A stretch of DNA of 50,624 nt from CAYUYV01 sp050331455 (GTDB lineage: Bacteria; Pseudomonadota; Alphaproteobacteria; JAJFIK01): assembly GCA_050331455.1 (NCBI GenBank), contig JBHJGV010000009.1, positions 1-50,624 of the forward strand, read 5' to 3'. The first letter of the stretch is position 1. Every line of letters begins with the position of its first letter. The translations under genes and the position numbers were made by a program. Shown here one piece after another: positions 18,405 to 26,955 of this stretch. A model generated the notes under the pieces. It had not been told where the DNA came from. It searched no databases and saw only the letters and a list, made by a program, of their open reading frames with translations.

Positions 18405-18754
18405 CCTATGTCGATGGAGTGGTTCTCGCCGTGCCGACCGACAAGCGCGAAGACTATCTGGCCCATGCGCGGCTCATGGCCGATGTCTTCAAGGAAAACG
18501 GCGCCCTCAAGCTTGTGGAATGCTGGGGGGAGGACGTGCCGGACGGGAAGGTCACGTCTTTCCCCATGGCCGTCAAAGCCCAGGAAAACGAGACCGTGGT
18601 CTTGTCCTGGATTATCTGGCCCGACAAAGAGACTCGGGACCGGGGCATGGAAAAGGTCATGGCCGACAGCCGCATGGATCCGGAGACCGCCCCGGTCCCC
18701 TTTGACGGCAAGCGGATGATCTTCGGCGGCTTCGACATGGTTCTGGAGAAGTGA
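18401..18754 (+). CDS. DUF1428 family protein (YbaA-like)
   Basis: The 117-aa protein opens MTYVDGVVLAVP and contains FKENGALKLVECWGEDVPDG, SWIIWPDKETRD and a GGFDMVLE ending, matching DUF1428 (E. coli YbaA). It is a dimeric alpha/beta-barrel fold of unknown function. It overlaps the PhnB-like gene by 4 bp, so the two are translationally coupled; a PhnB-like plus DUF1428 pair is plausible as a small stress-response or detoxification unit. A CAGGGC/GCCCTG hairpin at 18761-18776 follows, without a T-tract. Confidence 0.88.
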   Translation: MTYVDGVVLAVPTDKREDYLAHARLMADVFKENGALKLVECWGEDVPDGKVTSFPMAVKAQENETVVLSWIIWPDKETRDRGMEKVMADSRMDPETAPVPFDGKRMIFGGFDMVLEK

Positions 18755-19444
18755 CCCGCCCAGGGCGCGTGCCCTGACGAGCGCCCACACCACGAGCGCA
18801 TCCACCACCAGAGAGACCACAGCAGGGACCGGATCACAGAGGCCTGGTCCCGGTCCAATGCTTTACTTGCTGACCGCGGATATCAAGCGGTTGATCCTCC
18901 CCAATCCTTATACGGACGATAGGGGCGGATGTTGCCGACCCACGCAAGGCCTGACGATGGTCTTCCCGGGCAAGGATCCGGCCAGCCGGGCCCCCTTTCC
19001 CGCCGGGGCACAAGACGGTTCCGGTCTTTCCGGACACTCTGACCGCCGATCTGCCGGGTTTTGCACGCCGTGCTCCCGTGGCGGCGACGCCGGGGACCGG
19101 TATTTCGGCATGTCCAGCGCTTCAACGGCGCCCCACGTCCCCGACGCGCCGTGCCGCAGGGGCGGCGCCCCGGGAGCACTGCGCGATAAGTTGTATCGGC
19201 CCGGAAACTCACGCTCGCTCAGGCTGCGGAGTGTTTGCGATACCGGACGAGCGGCGGCCCATACGCGTCATGCCTGCGTCGGGTTGTACCTTTTTGGCGA
19301 TGCCGGCAATCGCCATCTGGCTTCAAAGGCTTACGCTGCAACGCGCTTGAATTTTCCGGGATTTTTCGGTGTGCACGGAGGAAGCACGGCGTTGCACGAT
19401 TGCCTCACATCCGCCGTTATTCGCGATTGCCCCCGATCGAAGCG
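18755..19444. other. Gene-poor region, nothing supported
   Basis: This 690-bp stretch has several open frames of up to 196 codons, but none has a plausible composition, ribosome site or recognisable motif. The DNA becomes AT-richer from about 19340 (CTTGAATTTTCC, GGATTTTTCGG), which probably contains the promoter of the next gene. No tRNA or terminator was seen. Confidence 0.5.
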
Positions 19445-19903
19445 ATGATTTCGCCGTCCCAGTCCGGGCAGTCCGATTATGAGGAGAACAGCAACGGCGC
19501 ACGGCGTCCGGTCCTTCTCCATTTTGTTGAGATACTGAGGATTATGGGCTATCAGGTTGAAGCTATTGACCGGGAAAAACTCCTTCTGGTCGACCTATAT
19601 GGTTTGGTGCCGATCGAAGAGCGCATGAGCATGCTCGACGAGTTGCTGTTCCATGTCAGGGAACAGCGCCCAAAACGGTGCATCTTGGACTTGTCCTTGA
19701 TGTCGGAGGCCAACCGGGAACTCGATGAACTGGTCTTTGCGGATATCGTTGCCGGGCACGCGTTCTGGCTGCGGAGGGTTCACTTTACCCTCATCCATTC
19801 GGACGTGTTCGAGCCAACCATCATCCTTGCCGCTTTCATGCGGCGGGAAGGCCTTAAGCTCTCGGAGTTCAGGCTGCGCGACCCGGAAATTACCAAGCGA
19901 TGA
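19445..19903 (+). CDS. Hypothetical protein, possibly STAS/SpoIIAA-like
   Basis: The 152-aa soluble protein alternates predicted strands and helices: VEAIDREKLLLVDLYGLVP, a helix (EERMSMLDELLFHVRE), then RCILDLSLM and RVHFTLIHSDVF. That pattern resembles STAS or SpoIIAA-like domains, but I see no diagnostic motif. Codon usage is less G/C-biased than in neighbours (for example TTG, AAA and TAT codons), which could reflect acquisition or low expression. The ATG at 19445 is chosen from position rather than a strong ribosome site. It stands alone before a bidirectional terminator. Confidence 0.6.
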   Translation: MISPSQSGQSDYEENSNGARRPVLLHFVEILRIMGYQVEAIDREKLLLVDLYGLVPIEERMSMLDELLFHVREQRPKRCILDLSLMSEANRELDELVFADIVAGHAFWLRRVHFTLIHSDVFEPTIILAAFMRREGLKLSEFRLRDPEITKR

Positions 19904-19934
19904 CGGCAGCGGCCGCCGCCGCTGCCGGAAAAGC

Positions 19935-19966
19935 AAAACCCGCCCCGGCCGGGCTGGGACGGGTTT
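19935..19966. terminator. Bidirectional intrinsic terminator
   Basis: A 10-bp stem (AAACCCG plus CCC paired with GGG plus CGGGTTT, one bulged A) lies between convergent genes. On the minus strand it is followed by TTTTGCTTTT, a good T-rich tail for the small membrane-protein gene; on the plus strand the tail is only TTT. Confidence 0.75.
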
Positions 19967-20011
19967 CGTGGTCACAAAGCGCAAGACTGGCCAGGGAGGC
20001 GGGCGCGAGGC

Positions 20012-20314
20012 TCAAAGGCTGGTCGCGCTGAGGGCAACAATGCCAATGCCGATTGCTGTACTCACCAGATAAGACAGGTAGCCGAACACATGGGCCGGAT
20101 AGGAGCCGGGCTCGAAGGCCATCGAGCGCAATGCTTCGCCCATGGGCATGCCGTTGCGGGCCAGAAGCTGAAAGCCCGTGAAAAGGCACAGGATGGAGAC
20201 GGCGCCGAACAGGGCATTGTCCGGAGCGAGGGCGCCTTCCCGATAGAGCCATGCGACACCGGCCAGCGTTATGACAGCCGCAAGATTAACGAGGGCAGAC
20301 CACAGGAAGCTCAT
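20012..20314 (-). CDS. Small membrane protein, unknown function
   Basis: The 100-aa protein has three hydrophobic segments (about 3-22, 31-50, 76-97), separated by YREGALAPDN and a loop with NGMPMGEALRSMAFEPGSYPAH in order. I recognise no family. The start at 20314 follows a strong AAGGAG; the frame stays open upstream to 20482, but that part is basic and low-complexity and covers the 20-bp repeats. Transcription ends at the hairpin 19935-19966. Confidence 0.75.
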   Translation of the reverse strand: MSFLWSALVNLAAVITLAGVAWLYREGALAPDNALFGAVSILCLFTGFQLLARNGMPMGEALRSMAFEPGSYPAHVFGYLSYLVSTAIGIGIVALSATSL

Positions 20315-20330
20315 CGCGATACTCCTTGTC

Positions 20331-20385
20331 GGGCGGGTGGTATCAGGGTCGGGCGGTTGGTATCTGGGTCGGCGGTCGGTGTCTG
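20331..20385. repeat. 20-bp imperfect tandem repeat, about 2.7 copies
   Basis: GGGCGGGTGGTATCAGGGTC (20331-20350) is followed by a copy with two changes (20351-20370) and a degenerate partial third copy. It sits just upstream of the small membrane-protein start on the minus strand, in its probable promoter region. Confidence 0.75.
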
Positions 20386-20521
20386 AAGCGCCCCCCGTAT
20401 CGGGAGGCCGATGCGCCAAACCGCTGACCGTTCCTGTCGACCGAAGACGTTCAAACACCGCCCTTGCGTCCCGAGAACACAAACAGCGCTGAAAGCGCGG
20501 AGCCTTCGGAAACCGATCCGA

Positions 20522-20550
20522 TTGGATCGTGCCCCGTCACTTCGTATAGT
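20522..20550 (+). promoter_or_regulatory. Sigma-70 promoter of ytoQ-lgt
   Basis: TTGGAT (20522-20527) and TATAGT (20545-20550) are separated by exactly 17 bp. Transcription should start near 20557, giving a leader of roughly 115 nt ahead of ytoQ. Confidence 0.65.
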
Positions 20551-20672
20551 GCCAGTGGAAATGGCAAGGGATTGTGGCTGCGTCAAGGCTACACGGCATG
20601 GTTCGCTGCGCCCTGCGAGACATACAGGGCCGCCGGTGAAGCCGGTCCGATGACCCGTTCAGGAGATCTCCC

Positions 20673-21143
20673 ATGACGCTCACACCGAAAGACGGCCTTT
20701 GGAACATCTATCTTTCCGGCGAGATCCATACCGACTGGCGCGAGCAAATCGCCCGGGATGCCTTGAGCCAGGATCTGCCGGTGGAGTTCTCCAGCCCCGT
20801 GACCGACCACGCTGCCAGCGACGCCTGCGGGACCGACATTCTGGGGCCCGAGCAGAACGCCTTCTGGGGCGATCACAAGGGCGCCGGCCTCAATGCCATT
20901 CGGACACGAACCTTGATCGACTGGGCCGACATCGTCGTCGTCCGCTTCGGCGAAAAATACCGCCAATGGAATGCGGCCTTCGACGCGGGCTACGCCGCCG
21001 CCATGCAGACGCCGCTTATTGTTCTGCATGACGAGGACCTGACCCATGCCCTGAAGGAGGTCGATGCGGCGGCCCTGGCGGTCGCGAATACGCCCGGCCA
21101 GGTCGTCCGTATCTTGACCTATGTGATCCGCGGCACGCTCTGA
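20673..21143 (+). CDS. YtoQ family protein
   Basis: The 156-aa protein begins with the YtoQ signature WNIYLSGEIHTDWREQI. It continues with FSSPVTDHAASD, RTRTLIDWADIVVVRFGEKYRQWNAAFDAGYA in family order, and PLIVLHDEDLTHALKEVDA. The fold resembles nucleoside 2-deoxyribosyltransferases, but the function of the family is not established. It lies 37 bp upstream of lgt and shares the promoter at 20522-20550. Confidence 0.88.
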   Translation: MTLTPKDGLWNIYLSGEIHTDWREQIARDALSQDLPVEFSSPVTDHAASDACGTDILGPEQNAFWGDHKGAGLNAIRTRTLIDWADIVVVRFGEKYRQWNAAFDAGYAAAMQTPLIVLHDEDLTHALKEVDAAALAVANTPGQVVRILTYVIRGTL

Positions 21144-21180
21144 GCCCGCTGCACCGTTCTTAGCCGAAAGGGCCCGACCC

Positions 21181-22023
21181 ATGATGTTTCCCGACTTCGA
21201 TCCCGTGATCTTCTCGATCGGACCGATCGCCTTGCGATGGTACAGCCTCGCCTATATCGCCGGGCTGCTGCTGGGCTGGTTCTATATCCGCCGGCTCCTG
21301 GCGACGCCGCATCTGTGGGCCGGCGGGCGCGCACCCATGGCGCCCATGCAGGTTGACGATCTTCTGGTCTGGGTGACCCTGGGCGTCATCCTGGGTGGCC
21401 GGCTGGGCCATGTGCTCTTTTACAATGCCGGCTATTACTTCAGTCACCCGCTGGAAATCCTCCAGGTGTGGAATGGCGGCATGTCCTTCCATGGCGGCCT
21501 GTTGGGCACGGTCATCGCCATGATGCTTTTTGCCCGGCGCAATGGTCTCGTGCTCTTCAGCATCGGGGATCTCGTGGCCGCGGCGGTGCCCTTCGGCCTC
21601 TTTTTCGGGCGCATCGCCAATTTCATCAATGGCGAAATCGTCGGTTCGCCGACCACCATGCCCTGGGGCATCATTTTTCCCGAATGGGGTCCCGAGCCGC
21701 GCCATCCGGCCATGCTCTATGAAGCGGCGCTGGAGGGCATCGCGCTGTTTTTCGTGCTGCGCCATTTCACCCATAGCCGCGGCGCCCTCATGCGTCCGGG
21801 CTTGACGGCCGGCGCCTTCCTGGTCGGCTACGCGGTCTTCCGCATGGTCTGTGAGCTGTTCAAAATCGTCGACTACCGGTTGATCGCCCCGCCCCTGCCC
21901 ATCACCAAGGGTATGGTGCTGTCCGTGCCTATGCTGGCCGCGGGTTTCATGATCATCTGGATCGCCACCCGCGCCGTGCAGGCGGGATCCGCCAAACCAA
22001 GGCCGGCGGAAGAAGGGGCGTAA
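21181..22023 (+). CDS. lgt: Phosphatidylglycerol-prolipoprotein diacylglyceryl transferase
   Basis: Lgt attaches diacylglycerol to the lipobox cysteine of prolipoproteins in the inner membrane, the first step of lipoprotein maturation. The 280-aa product has about seven membrane segments. It contains the essential GGMSFHGGLLG region and the Lgt signature GRIANFINGEIVG around 143-155, followed by RHPAMLYEAALEG. Start is the first of two consecutive ATGs. Several putative lipoproteins in this window (hydrolase at 9711, M1 peptidase, M48 protease) would be substrates. It converges on dctP. Confidence 0.96.
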   Translation: MMFPDFDPVIFSIGPIALRWYSLAYIAGLLLGWFYIRRLLATPHLWAGGRAPMAPMQVDDLLVWVTLGVILGGRLGHVLFYNAGYYFSHPLEILQVWNGGMSFHGGLLGTVIAMMLFARRNGLVLFSIGDLVAAAVPFGLFFGRIANFINGEIVGSPTTMPWGIIFPEWGPEPRHPAMLYEAALEGIALFFVLRHFTHSRGALMRPGLTAGAFLVGYAVFRMVCELFKIVDYRLIAPPLPITKGMVLSVPMLAAGFMIIWIATRAVQAGSAKPRPAEEGA

Positions 22024-22030
22024 GCGTCGA

Positions 22031-22058
22031 GGGGGCGGCCGTTCAGCGGTTCGCCCCC
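22031..22058. terminator. Hairpin at lgt/dctP convergence
   Basis: GGGGGCG (22031-22037) pairs with CGCCCCC (22052-22058) across a 14-nt loop. It overlaps the dctP stop codon at 22043. No T-tract follows, so termination is only suggested. Confidence 0.35.
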
Positions 22059-23104
22059 GTAAAGGCGCTGTCGACCTGGTTCTCACAAGCGGCCACTTCC
22101 CGGTCCATAATGTCCAGCCATTCGCGGCCATAGGTGCGCACGAACCAGTCCCGCATGCCCGATGTGGCTGTCCGGAAAGCCGCTTTTTCCTCCGGAGTCG
22201 GTGCGTAGATCTGGCCGCCCCCGGTTTTGAAGGCCTCATAGGCGGCGATCTGGCGTCGCATGGGCAGGGCCCGGGTCACGGTCTTCAAATGCTGAAATCC
22301 GTCATAGACGATGCGCCGCACATCCGGCGACAGGCTCGCCCAGGACCGCTCCGAGAACCACCACAGAGCGCCCATATAGGAATGTCCGTCCAGGATCATA
22401 TAGCGGATGTGGTCATGGAAATGCATATTGACGATGTCCTGGACGCCGTTCTTGGTGCCTTCCACGACACCCGTTGCCAACGCCGAATAGAGTTCCGACC
22501 AGGCGATCGGCGTTGCATTGGCGCCCAGCATGCGCACGAGTTCCTGCTGAAGCGGCGCGGGCGTGGTCCGGATCTTCAAGCCCTTCAGGTCCTCGGGCGC
22601 CGTCACCGGCCGGCGCACAGTCGCGAAATTGCGCCAACCGCCCGTGTTGGAAATCGTCATAAGGCGCATGTTCAGCCCGCGGGACAACACCGCCTCGCGC
22701 AGCAAACCGACGATGGGCCCGTCGAACAGGCATTCGGCCACCCGGTCGTCCCGCAGGGCATAGGGCAGGTCCAGCACCTGGGCCGGTCCGAAAATGTTGC
22801 CGAGCCCGCCAATGACGGTCATATGCACGTCGAGCACGCCGCTTTTCAGGCCCTCGATACATTCGCGCTCATTGCCGCAAAATTGGCCCGAGGGGAAGAT
22901 TTCCACCGTCACCCGGCCATTCGTCCGGCTCTCCACATAGTCCTTGAACACCAGCGAGCCGTCATAGTCCTCGTCATCCGGCGAGCCCAGAAGGCCGATG
23001 CGGATCGTGATCTCGCTGCCGTCCGGCGCCGTGGAGCTTGCGCCCACGGCGCAGACCAGCCCGATCAGGACAAAGAGGATCGTCAGGACGGTATTCTTGC
23101 GCAT
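22043..23104 (-). CDS. dctP: TRAP transporter solute-binding protein, DctP type
   Basis: The 353-aa periplasmic receptor has an N-terminal signal peptide (TVLTILFVLIGLVCAVGAS). DctP landmarks include RVTVEIFPSGQFCGNERE, LKIRTTPAPLQQELVRMLGANATPI (the conserved Arg that binds a substrate carboxylate) and VEGTKNGVQDIV. It delivers ligand, usually an organic acid, to the DctQM permease using a sodium gradient. The ATG at 23104 follows AGAGGTG. It lies 11 bp downstream of dctM. The same frame runs open through dctM, which I regard as a high-GC artefact. Confidence 0.92.
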   Translation of the reverse strand: MRKNTVLTILFVLIGLVCAVGASSTAPDGSEITIRIGLLGSPDDEDYDGSLVFKDYVESRTNGRVTVEIFPSGQFCGNERECIEGLKSGVLDVHMTVIGGLGNIFGPAQVLDLPYALRDDRVAECLFDGPIVGLLREAVLSRGLNMRLMTISNTGGWRNFATVRRPVTAPEDLKGLKIRTTPAPLQQELVRMLGANATPIAWSELYSALATGVVEGTKNGVQDIVNMHFHDHIRYMILDGHSYMGALWWFSERSWASLSPDVRRIVYDGFQHLKTVTRALPMRRQIAAYEAFKTGGGQIYAPTPEEKAAFRTATSGMRDWFVRTYGREWLDIMDREVAACENQVDSAFTGANR

Positions 23105-23115
23105 CGGGACACCTC

Positions 23116-24402
23116 TTACGCAAAGCCGAGCAGGCGGGGCAGTGTCATGGTCAGGACCGGGAAATAAGTCACAAGGAAGATCACTGCGATTTCGACGGCC
23201 AGGAAGGGCAGCATTTCCTTGGCGATCACCTCCACCCGCTCCTCGGATACCGTCGAGGCTACGAACAGCACCAGTCCCATGGGCGGTGTGGCGAGCCCGA
23301 CCGTCACGTTCACGCACATCACGATGGCAAAATGGAGCGGCTCGATCCCCAGCTTGATGAAGATCGGCGCCAGCAACGGCCCGAGAATCAGGATAGCGGG
23401 CCCGGCATCGAGCACCATGCCGATAATGAGGAGGAAAATGTTCAGCAGCAAAAGCATCAGGAACACATCGTTCGAGATGGTGCTGAGGATCTGGGTCAGT
23501 GTCGCGGCAAGGCCCGACACCGTCACGATCCAGGAAAAGGTAACCGCCGCGCCCACCAGCATCAGGACCACGCCGGACTGGACGGCCGCCGATTTGAAAA
23601 TGGCCGGCAGGTCCGCGAATTTGAGCGTCCGGTGGACGAAAAGACCGATGAACAGGGCATAACCGGCCGCCACCGCCGCGCTTTCCGTCGGCGTGAAAAT
23701 CCCCGCCAGGATCCCGCCAAGCAGGATCACCGGCGTGAACAGCGCAAGCGCCGTGCGCCGCGCCGCCGACAGGCGCTCGCCCCAGCTGGCCCGGTGCTGG
23801 GCCTTGGGATAGCCGCGCAGTTTCGACAGGATCGACGTGACCGCGAACAGCCCCGCCGTGACCAGAACCCCCGGCACGAGACCGGCCGCGAACAATCCGC
23901 CGACGGACACATTCATGACGAAGGCATACAGGATCATGATGCCGGACGGCGGAATGATGGGTCCGATCACGGAAGACGCCGCCGTCACCGCCGCCGCGAA
24001 GCGCTGGCTGTAGCCGCCTTGGGCCATTGCAGGCACGAAGACCTTGCCCAGCGCCGAAGTGTCCGCCACCGCCGATCCCGAAATGCCTGCAAACAGCAGG
24101 GAGGAGAGAATGTTCATCTGGGCGAGCCCGCCGCGCAGATGGCCGATCATGGCCTGGGCGAATTCTACAAGCTTGCGGGTGATGCCGGCTGCGTTCATGA
24201 CCTCGCCAGCCAGAATGAAGAAGGGCACGGCCATCAGGGGAAAGGAATCGATGCCGTTGTAAAAGCGCGAGAGAATGGCCGCGAAAAAGCGCCCCTCCCC
24301 GTCCATCAGAAGGCTCAAGGCCGGCCCCACCAGCAGCGCAAAAAACATCGGCATGCCGGCAAACAGCAGGAACAGGAAGATCCAGAAAAAACTCAAGGAC
24401 AT
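23116..24402 (-). CDS. dctM: TRAP transporter large permease subunit, DctM type
   Basis: The 428-aa inner-membrane protein has about 11-12 hydrophobic segments and is full length. It opens with the normal LFLLFAGMPMFFALLVGPAL and contains FFILAGEVMNAAGITRKLVEFA and the GPIIPPSG motif of the transport domain, with a second PPMGLVLFV near the C-terminus. Its start overlaps the end of dctQ by 10 bp (24393-24402), so the two are coupled. It forms the translocation pathway fed by DctP. Confidence 0.94.
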   Translation of the reverse strand: MSLSFFWIFLFLLFAGMPMFFALLVGPALSLLMDGEGRFFAAILSRFYNGIDSFPLMAVPFFILAGEVMNAAGITRKLVEFAQAMIGHLRGGLAQMNILSSLLFAGISGSAVADTSALGKVFVPAMAQGGYSQRFAAAVTAASSVIGPIIPPSGIMILYAFVMNVSVGGLFAAGLVPGVLVTAGLFAVTSILSKLRGYPKAQHRASWGERLSAARRTALALFTPVILLGGILAGIFTPTESAAVAAGYALFIGLFVHRTLKFADLPAIFKSAAVQSGVVLMLVGAAVTFSWIVTVSGLAATLTQILSTISNDVFLMLLLLNIFLLIIGMVLDAGPAILILGPLLAPIFIKLGIEPLHFAIVMCVNVTVGLATPPMGLVLFVASTVSEERVEVIAKEMLPFLAVEIAVIFLVTYFPVLTMTLPRLLGFA

Positions 24403-25076
24403 GGCCGGCCCTCCGCAGGCGTATCGCCCGATTTGGATGGGCGATCGGGGCCGTGGCGATCAAGGCCGTCCCGGTCCTCCAAATGGGGCGCCCGCCCCGT
24501 GATCAGTTCGATGACCGCTCCGAGCAGTTGTTCCGCCCCCACCAGGAACAGGGCCACAAAGGCCGGCGGGAGAATGGCGTAGAACACGGCCGTGGGGACG
24601 GGGACGGCGGCGGCCCGGACGTTGCGCCCCCGCTCGATGAGATCGGCCCCTTCAAGGAACAGGATGGAAATCAGCCACAGGGCCAACACTGTTAAAACGA
24701 GGTCAAGCAGGGCGCGCGCCCGCGGCGGCAGGGCATCGTGGAACAGCGTGACCCGGATCTGGGCGCCGGCCCGCCAGGCCCACGGCGCGACCAGAAGCGT
24801 GAGCCAGACCATCATGGTCTTGGCCACCTGTTCGGTCCAGGTCAGGCTGTCATTGAGGCCATACCGGAAGAAGATTTGCACCAGGACGATCCCGACCATG
24901 AACATCAACAGGATTGCCGCCAGCCAGCGCCCGATTGCACACATCACGCCGTTAAAGGCCGCCATGGCATAAAAGGCACGATAGGCCGACCCCAGCGGCG
25001 TGCCGGGCGGGAAGGATGGTGAAGGCGGCGGCGCGCCGGTCATCTGCGTCTCGGGCGTGTCCGCAATGGGGGTCAT
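24393..25076 (-). CDS. dctQ: TRAP transporter small permease subunit, DctQ type
   Basis: The 227-aa protein has four membrane helices (about 50-72, 86-106, 125-146, 170-190), with the DctQ-like VQIFFRYGLNDSLTWTEQVAK and APWAWRAGAQIRVTLF. Its N-terminus (about 40 aa) and C-terminus are long, hydrophilic and Pro-rich. The start at 25076 follows CAGGAC; the in-frame ATG at 25100 is possible. It precedes dctM and lies 119 bp downstream of glpK on the same strand. Confidence 0.88.
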   Translation of the reverse strand: MTPIADTPETQMTGAPPPSPSFPPGTPLGSAYRAFYAMAAFNGVMCAIGRWLAAILLMFMVGIVLVQIFFRYGLNDSLTWTEQVAKTMMVWLTLLVAPWAWRAGAQIRVTLFHDALPPRARALLDLVLTVLALWLISILFLEGADLIERGRNVRAAAVPVPTAVFYAILPPAFVALFLVGAEQLLGAVIELITGRAPHLEDRDGLDRHGPDRPSKSGDTPAEGRPCP

Positions 25077-25140
25077 GGTGTCCTGTCTTTCTGCGGGCAA
25101 GGCGGGAAGCGGATGGTCGGGACGCAGCCGGGCCTAAGCG

Positions 25141-25196
25141 GCCGGACCGGAGTGGCCAGACCGGAGCAGCCTGACCGGAGCAGCCGGACCGGAGTT
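25141..25196. repeat. 14-bp tandem repeat, four copies
   Basis: Four contiguous units of the form GCCNGACCGGAGCA cover 25141-25196 with only one to three differences per unit. The array ends at the glpK stop codon and lies between glpK and dctQ. There are no spacers, so it is not a CRISPR. On the minus strand it is within the presumed glpK-dctQ transcript. Confidence 0.9.
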
Positions 25197-26692
25197 TATT
25201 GGGTGAGGACGCGGGACACGGCCGCCTGCCATCCGGCATAGCGCCGATCCGCCTCCTCGCGCGTCATGGCCGGCTCGAAAACCCGGTCGAGGTGCCAGCG
25301 GGCCCCCACATCCTCCAATCCGCCGAACATACCGGCCCGCAATCCGGCAAGATAGGCCGCGCCGAGCGCCGTCGTCTCGATCACGGCGGGGCGTTCGACC
25401 CGCCGCTGGGTCAGATCGCTCAACCGCTGGAGAAACCAGTCATTGGCGGCCATGCCCCCATCGGCCCGGATCGCGACGGGATTGAGGGCGCCGGGCATGT
25501 CGCCATCCATGGCATCCATCAGGTCTCGGGTCTGGAAGGCCACGGCGTCAAGCCCGGCCCGAACGATTTCGGCCGCGCCCGTGTCCCGGGTCAGGCCCAG
25601 GATCGCGCCCCGGGCGTCGGGATCCCAATAGGGGGCGCCGAGCCCGACAAACGCCGGGACCAGATAAACATCGTCGTCATCGCGCGCCCCCGCAGCCACC
25701 TCGGCGGAGGCGGGCGACGAGGCGATCGCCCCAAGCTGATCGCGCAGCCACTGGACCGCCGCTCCGGCGACGAAAATACTGCCTTCGAGGGCATAGGCGG
25801 TCTCGCCGCCGATCCGATAGGCGATGGTCGTGAGCAGCCGGTGGCTGGAGCGTGCCAGGGTGTCGCCCGTATTCACCAACGCAAAGCAGCCCGTGCCATA
25901 GGTCGATTTCAGGAGCCCGGGCTCGAAACAGGCCTGGCCGATCGTCGCCGCCTGTTGATCGCCGGCCACGCCGCGCAAGCGCACAGGACGGCCCAGAATG
26001 GCCGGGTCCAGGGTCGCGAAATCGGCGTCGCAGTCCAGAACATCCGGCATCATGGCTGCCGGCACGTCGAACAGGGCCAGAAGATCCGGGTCCCACACGC
26101 CCGTGCGGATGTCGAACAGCATGGTGCGGGCGGCATTGGTCGCATCCGTGGCGTGGCAGGTGCCCCCGGACAGGCGGTAAAGCAGCCAAGTGTCGATGGT
26201 GCCGAAGGCCAGTCGGCCCTCTTGCGCCAGGGCCCGCGCGCCGGGCACGTGCTCCAGAATCCAGGCGAGTTTGGTGGCGCTGAAATAAGGGTCGAGCAGA
26301 AGACCCGTGCGCTCTTGAACGAGGGGACCATGGCCGGCCCGCGCCAGGGCCCGGCAGCGATCGGCTGTCCGCCGATCCTGCCAGACAATGGCATTGTATA
26401 CGGGACGCCCCGTCTCCCGGTCCCAGACCACGACCGTCTCGCGCTGGTTGGTGATCCCGATGCCGGCGAGGCGATCCGGTTCGACCCCGGCACGGGCCAG
26501 CACGTCCCGCAGGGTCGCGACCGTGTCTTCAAGAATCCGCTCCGGATCATGCTCCACCCAGCCGTCCCGGGGATAGATCTGGGGCAGATCCCGGGCTGCC
26601 GAGGCGATGGGACTGCCGTCGCCATCGAACAGAATGGAGCGCGTGCTGGTCGTCCCCTGATCGATGGCGAGAAGAAACGCGTCCTGTCCCAT
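25196..26692 (-). CDS. glpK: Glycerol kinase (FGGY family)
   Basis: GlpK phosphorylates glycerol to sn-glycerol 3-phosphate using ATP. The 498-aa product has AIDQGTTSTRSILFD at its N-terminus. It keeps the glycerol contacts of E. coli GlpK: Arg-Glu in TNQRETVVVWD, Tyr in DPYFSATK, and Asp-Gln in VAGDQQAATIG. The GGKGGTRIP loop that binds fructose-1,6-bisphosphate in E. coli is replaced by ILGRPVRLR, so that feedback is probably absent. The ATG at 26692 has GAGGAG upstream. No glpF, glpD or glpR is nearby; instead it lies upstream of a TRAP transporter and divergent from a TonB receptor. Confidence 0.94.
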   Translation of the reverse strand: MGQDAFLLAIDQGTTSTRSILFDGDGSPIASAARDLPQIYPRDGWVEHDPERILEDTVATLRDVLARAGVEPDRLAGIGITNQRETVVVWDRETGRPVYNAIVWQDRRTADRCRALARAGHGPLVQERTGLLLDPYFSATKLAWILEHVPGARALAQEGRLAFGTIDTWLLYRLSGGTCHATDATNAARTMLFDIRTGVWDPDLLALFDVPAAMMPDVLDCDADFATLDPAILGRPVRLRGVAGDQQAATIGQACFEPGLLKSTYGTGCFALVNTGDTLARSSHRLLTTIAYRIGGETAYALEGSIFVAGAAVQWLRDQLGAIASSPASAEVAAGARDDDDVYLVPAFVGLGAPYWDPDARGAILGLTRDTGAAEIVRAGLDAVAFQTRDLMDAMDGDMPGALNPVAIRADGGMAANDWFLQRLSDLTQRRVERPAVIETTALGAAYLAGLRAGMFGGLEDVGARWHLDRVFEPAMTREEADRRYAGWQAAVSRVLTQ

Positions 26693-26955
26693 CCTTGTCT
26701 TTCTCCTCGAACCCACATTGTCCGCGGTTTTTGTGCCCGCAATCCGGCCGGCGCCCGGCCCTGCGTCCTGCCACGGATCACAGTTTCTGCGAGTATTTGG
26801 ACCTGAAGTTCTATCGGTTTGCGCGAAATCAAGGCTTCCAACACTGGCCGAGGACGCTACATTACGGTAAATCCGAACGGAAGTCGCTGATCCATAAGGT
26901 TTGCCGTTTCGAGGGGCAAGGGGGTCGGAAAAGCACTGAAAACAGGGGAAAAGAC

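Larger units (their letters stand above)
20315..20672. other. Divergent intergenic region with promoter and repeats
   Basis: This 358-bp gap lies between the small membrane-protein gene (minus) and ytoQ (plus). It holds the 20-bp repeats (20331-20385) and the ytoQ-lgt promoter (20522-20550). No other gene is supported. Confidence 0.6.

Noticed and set aside
18858..19448. 196-codon plus-strand ORF in the gene-poor region
   Set aside because: The composition is low-complexity and Cys/Arg/Gly-rich, with no start signal and no family resemblance.
20012..20482. 156-aa form of the small membrane protein
   Set aside because: The extra N-terminal 56 residues cover the 20-bp repeats and have no ribosome site; the ATG at 20314 has a strong AAGGAG.
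22043..24463. 806-codon frame apparently fusing DctM-region DNA with DctP
   Set aside because: Only the last 353 codons read as DctP. The upstream part is DctM read in the wrong frame; dctM itself is intact.
25141..25196. CRISPR array
   Set aside because: The units are contiguous 14-bp copies without spacers, and no cas gene is present.
26717..26955. Riboswitch upstream of the TonB receptor
   Set aside because: I saw no cobalamin-box or other conserved aptamer sequence in the 240-bp leader.
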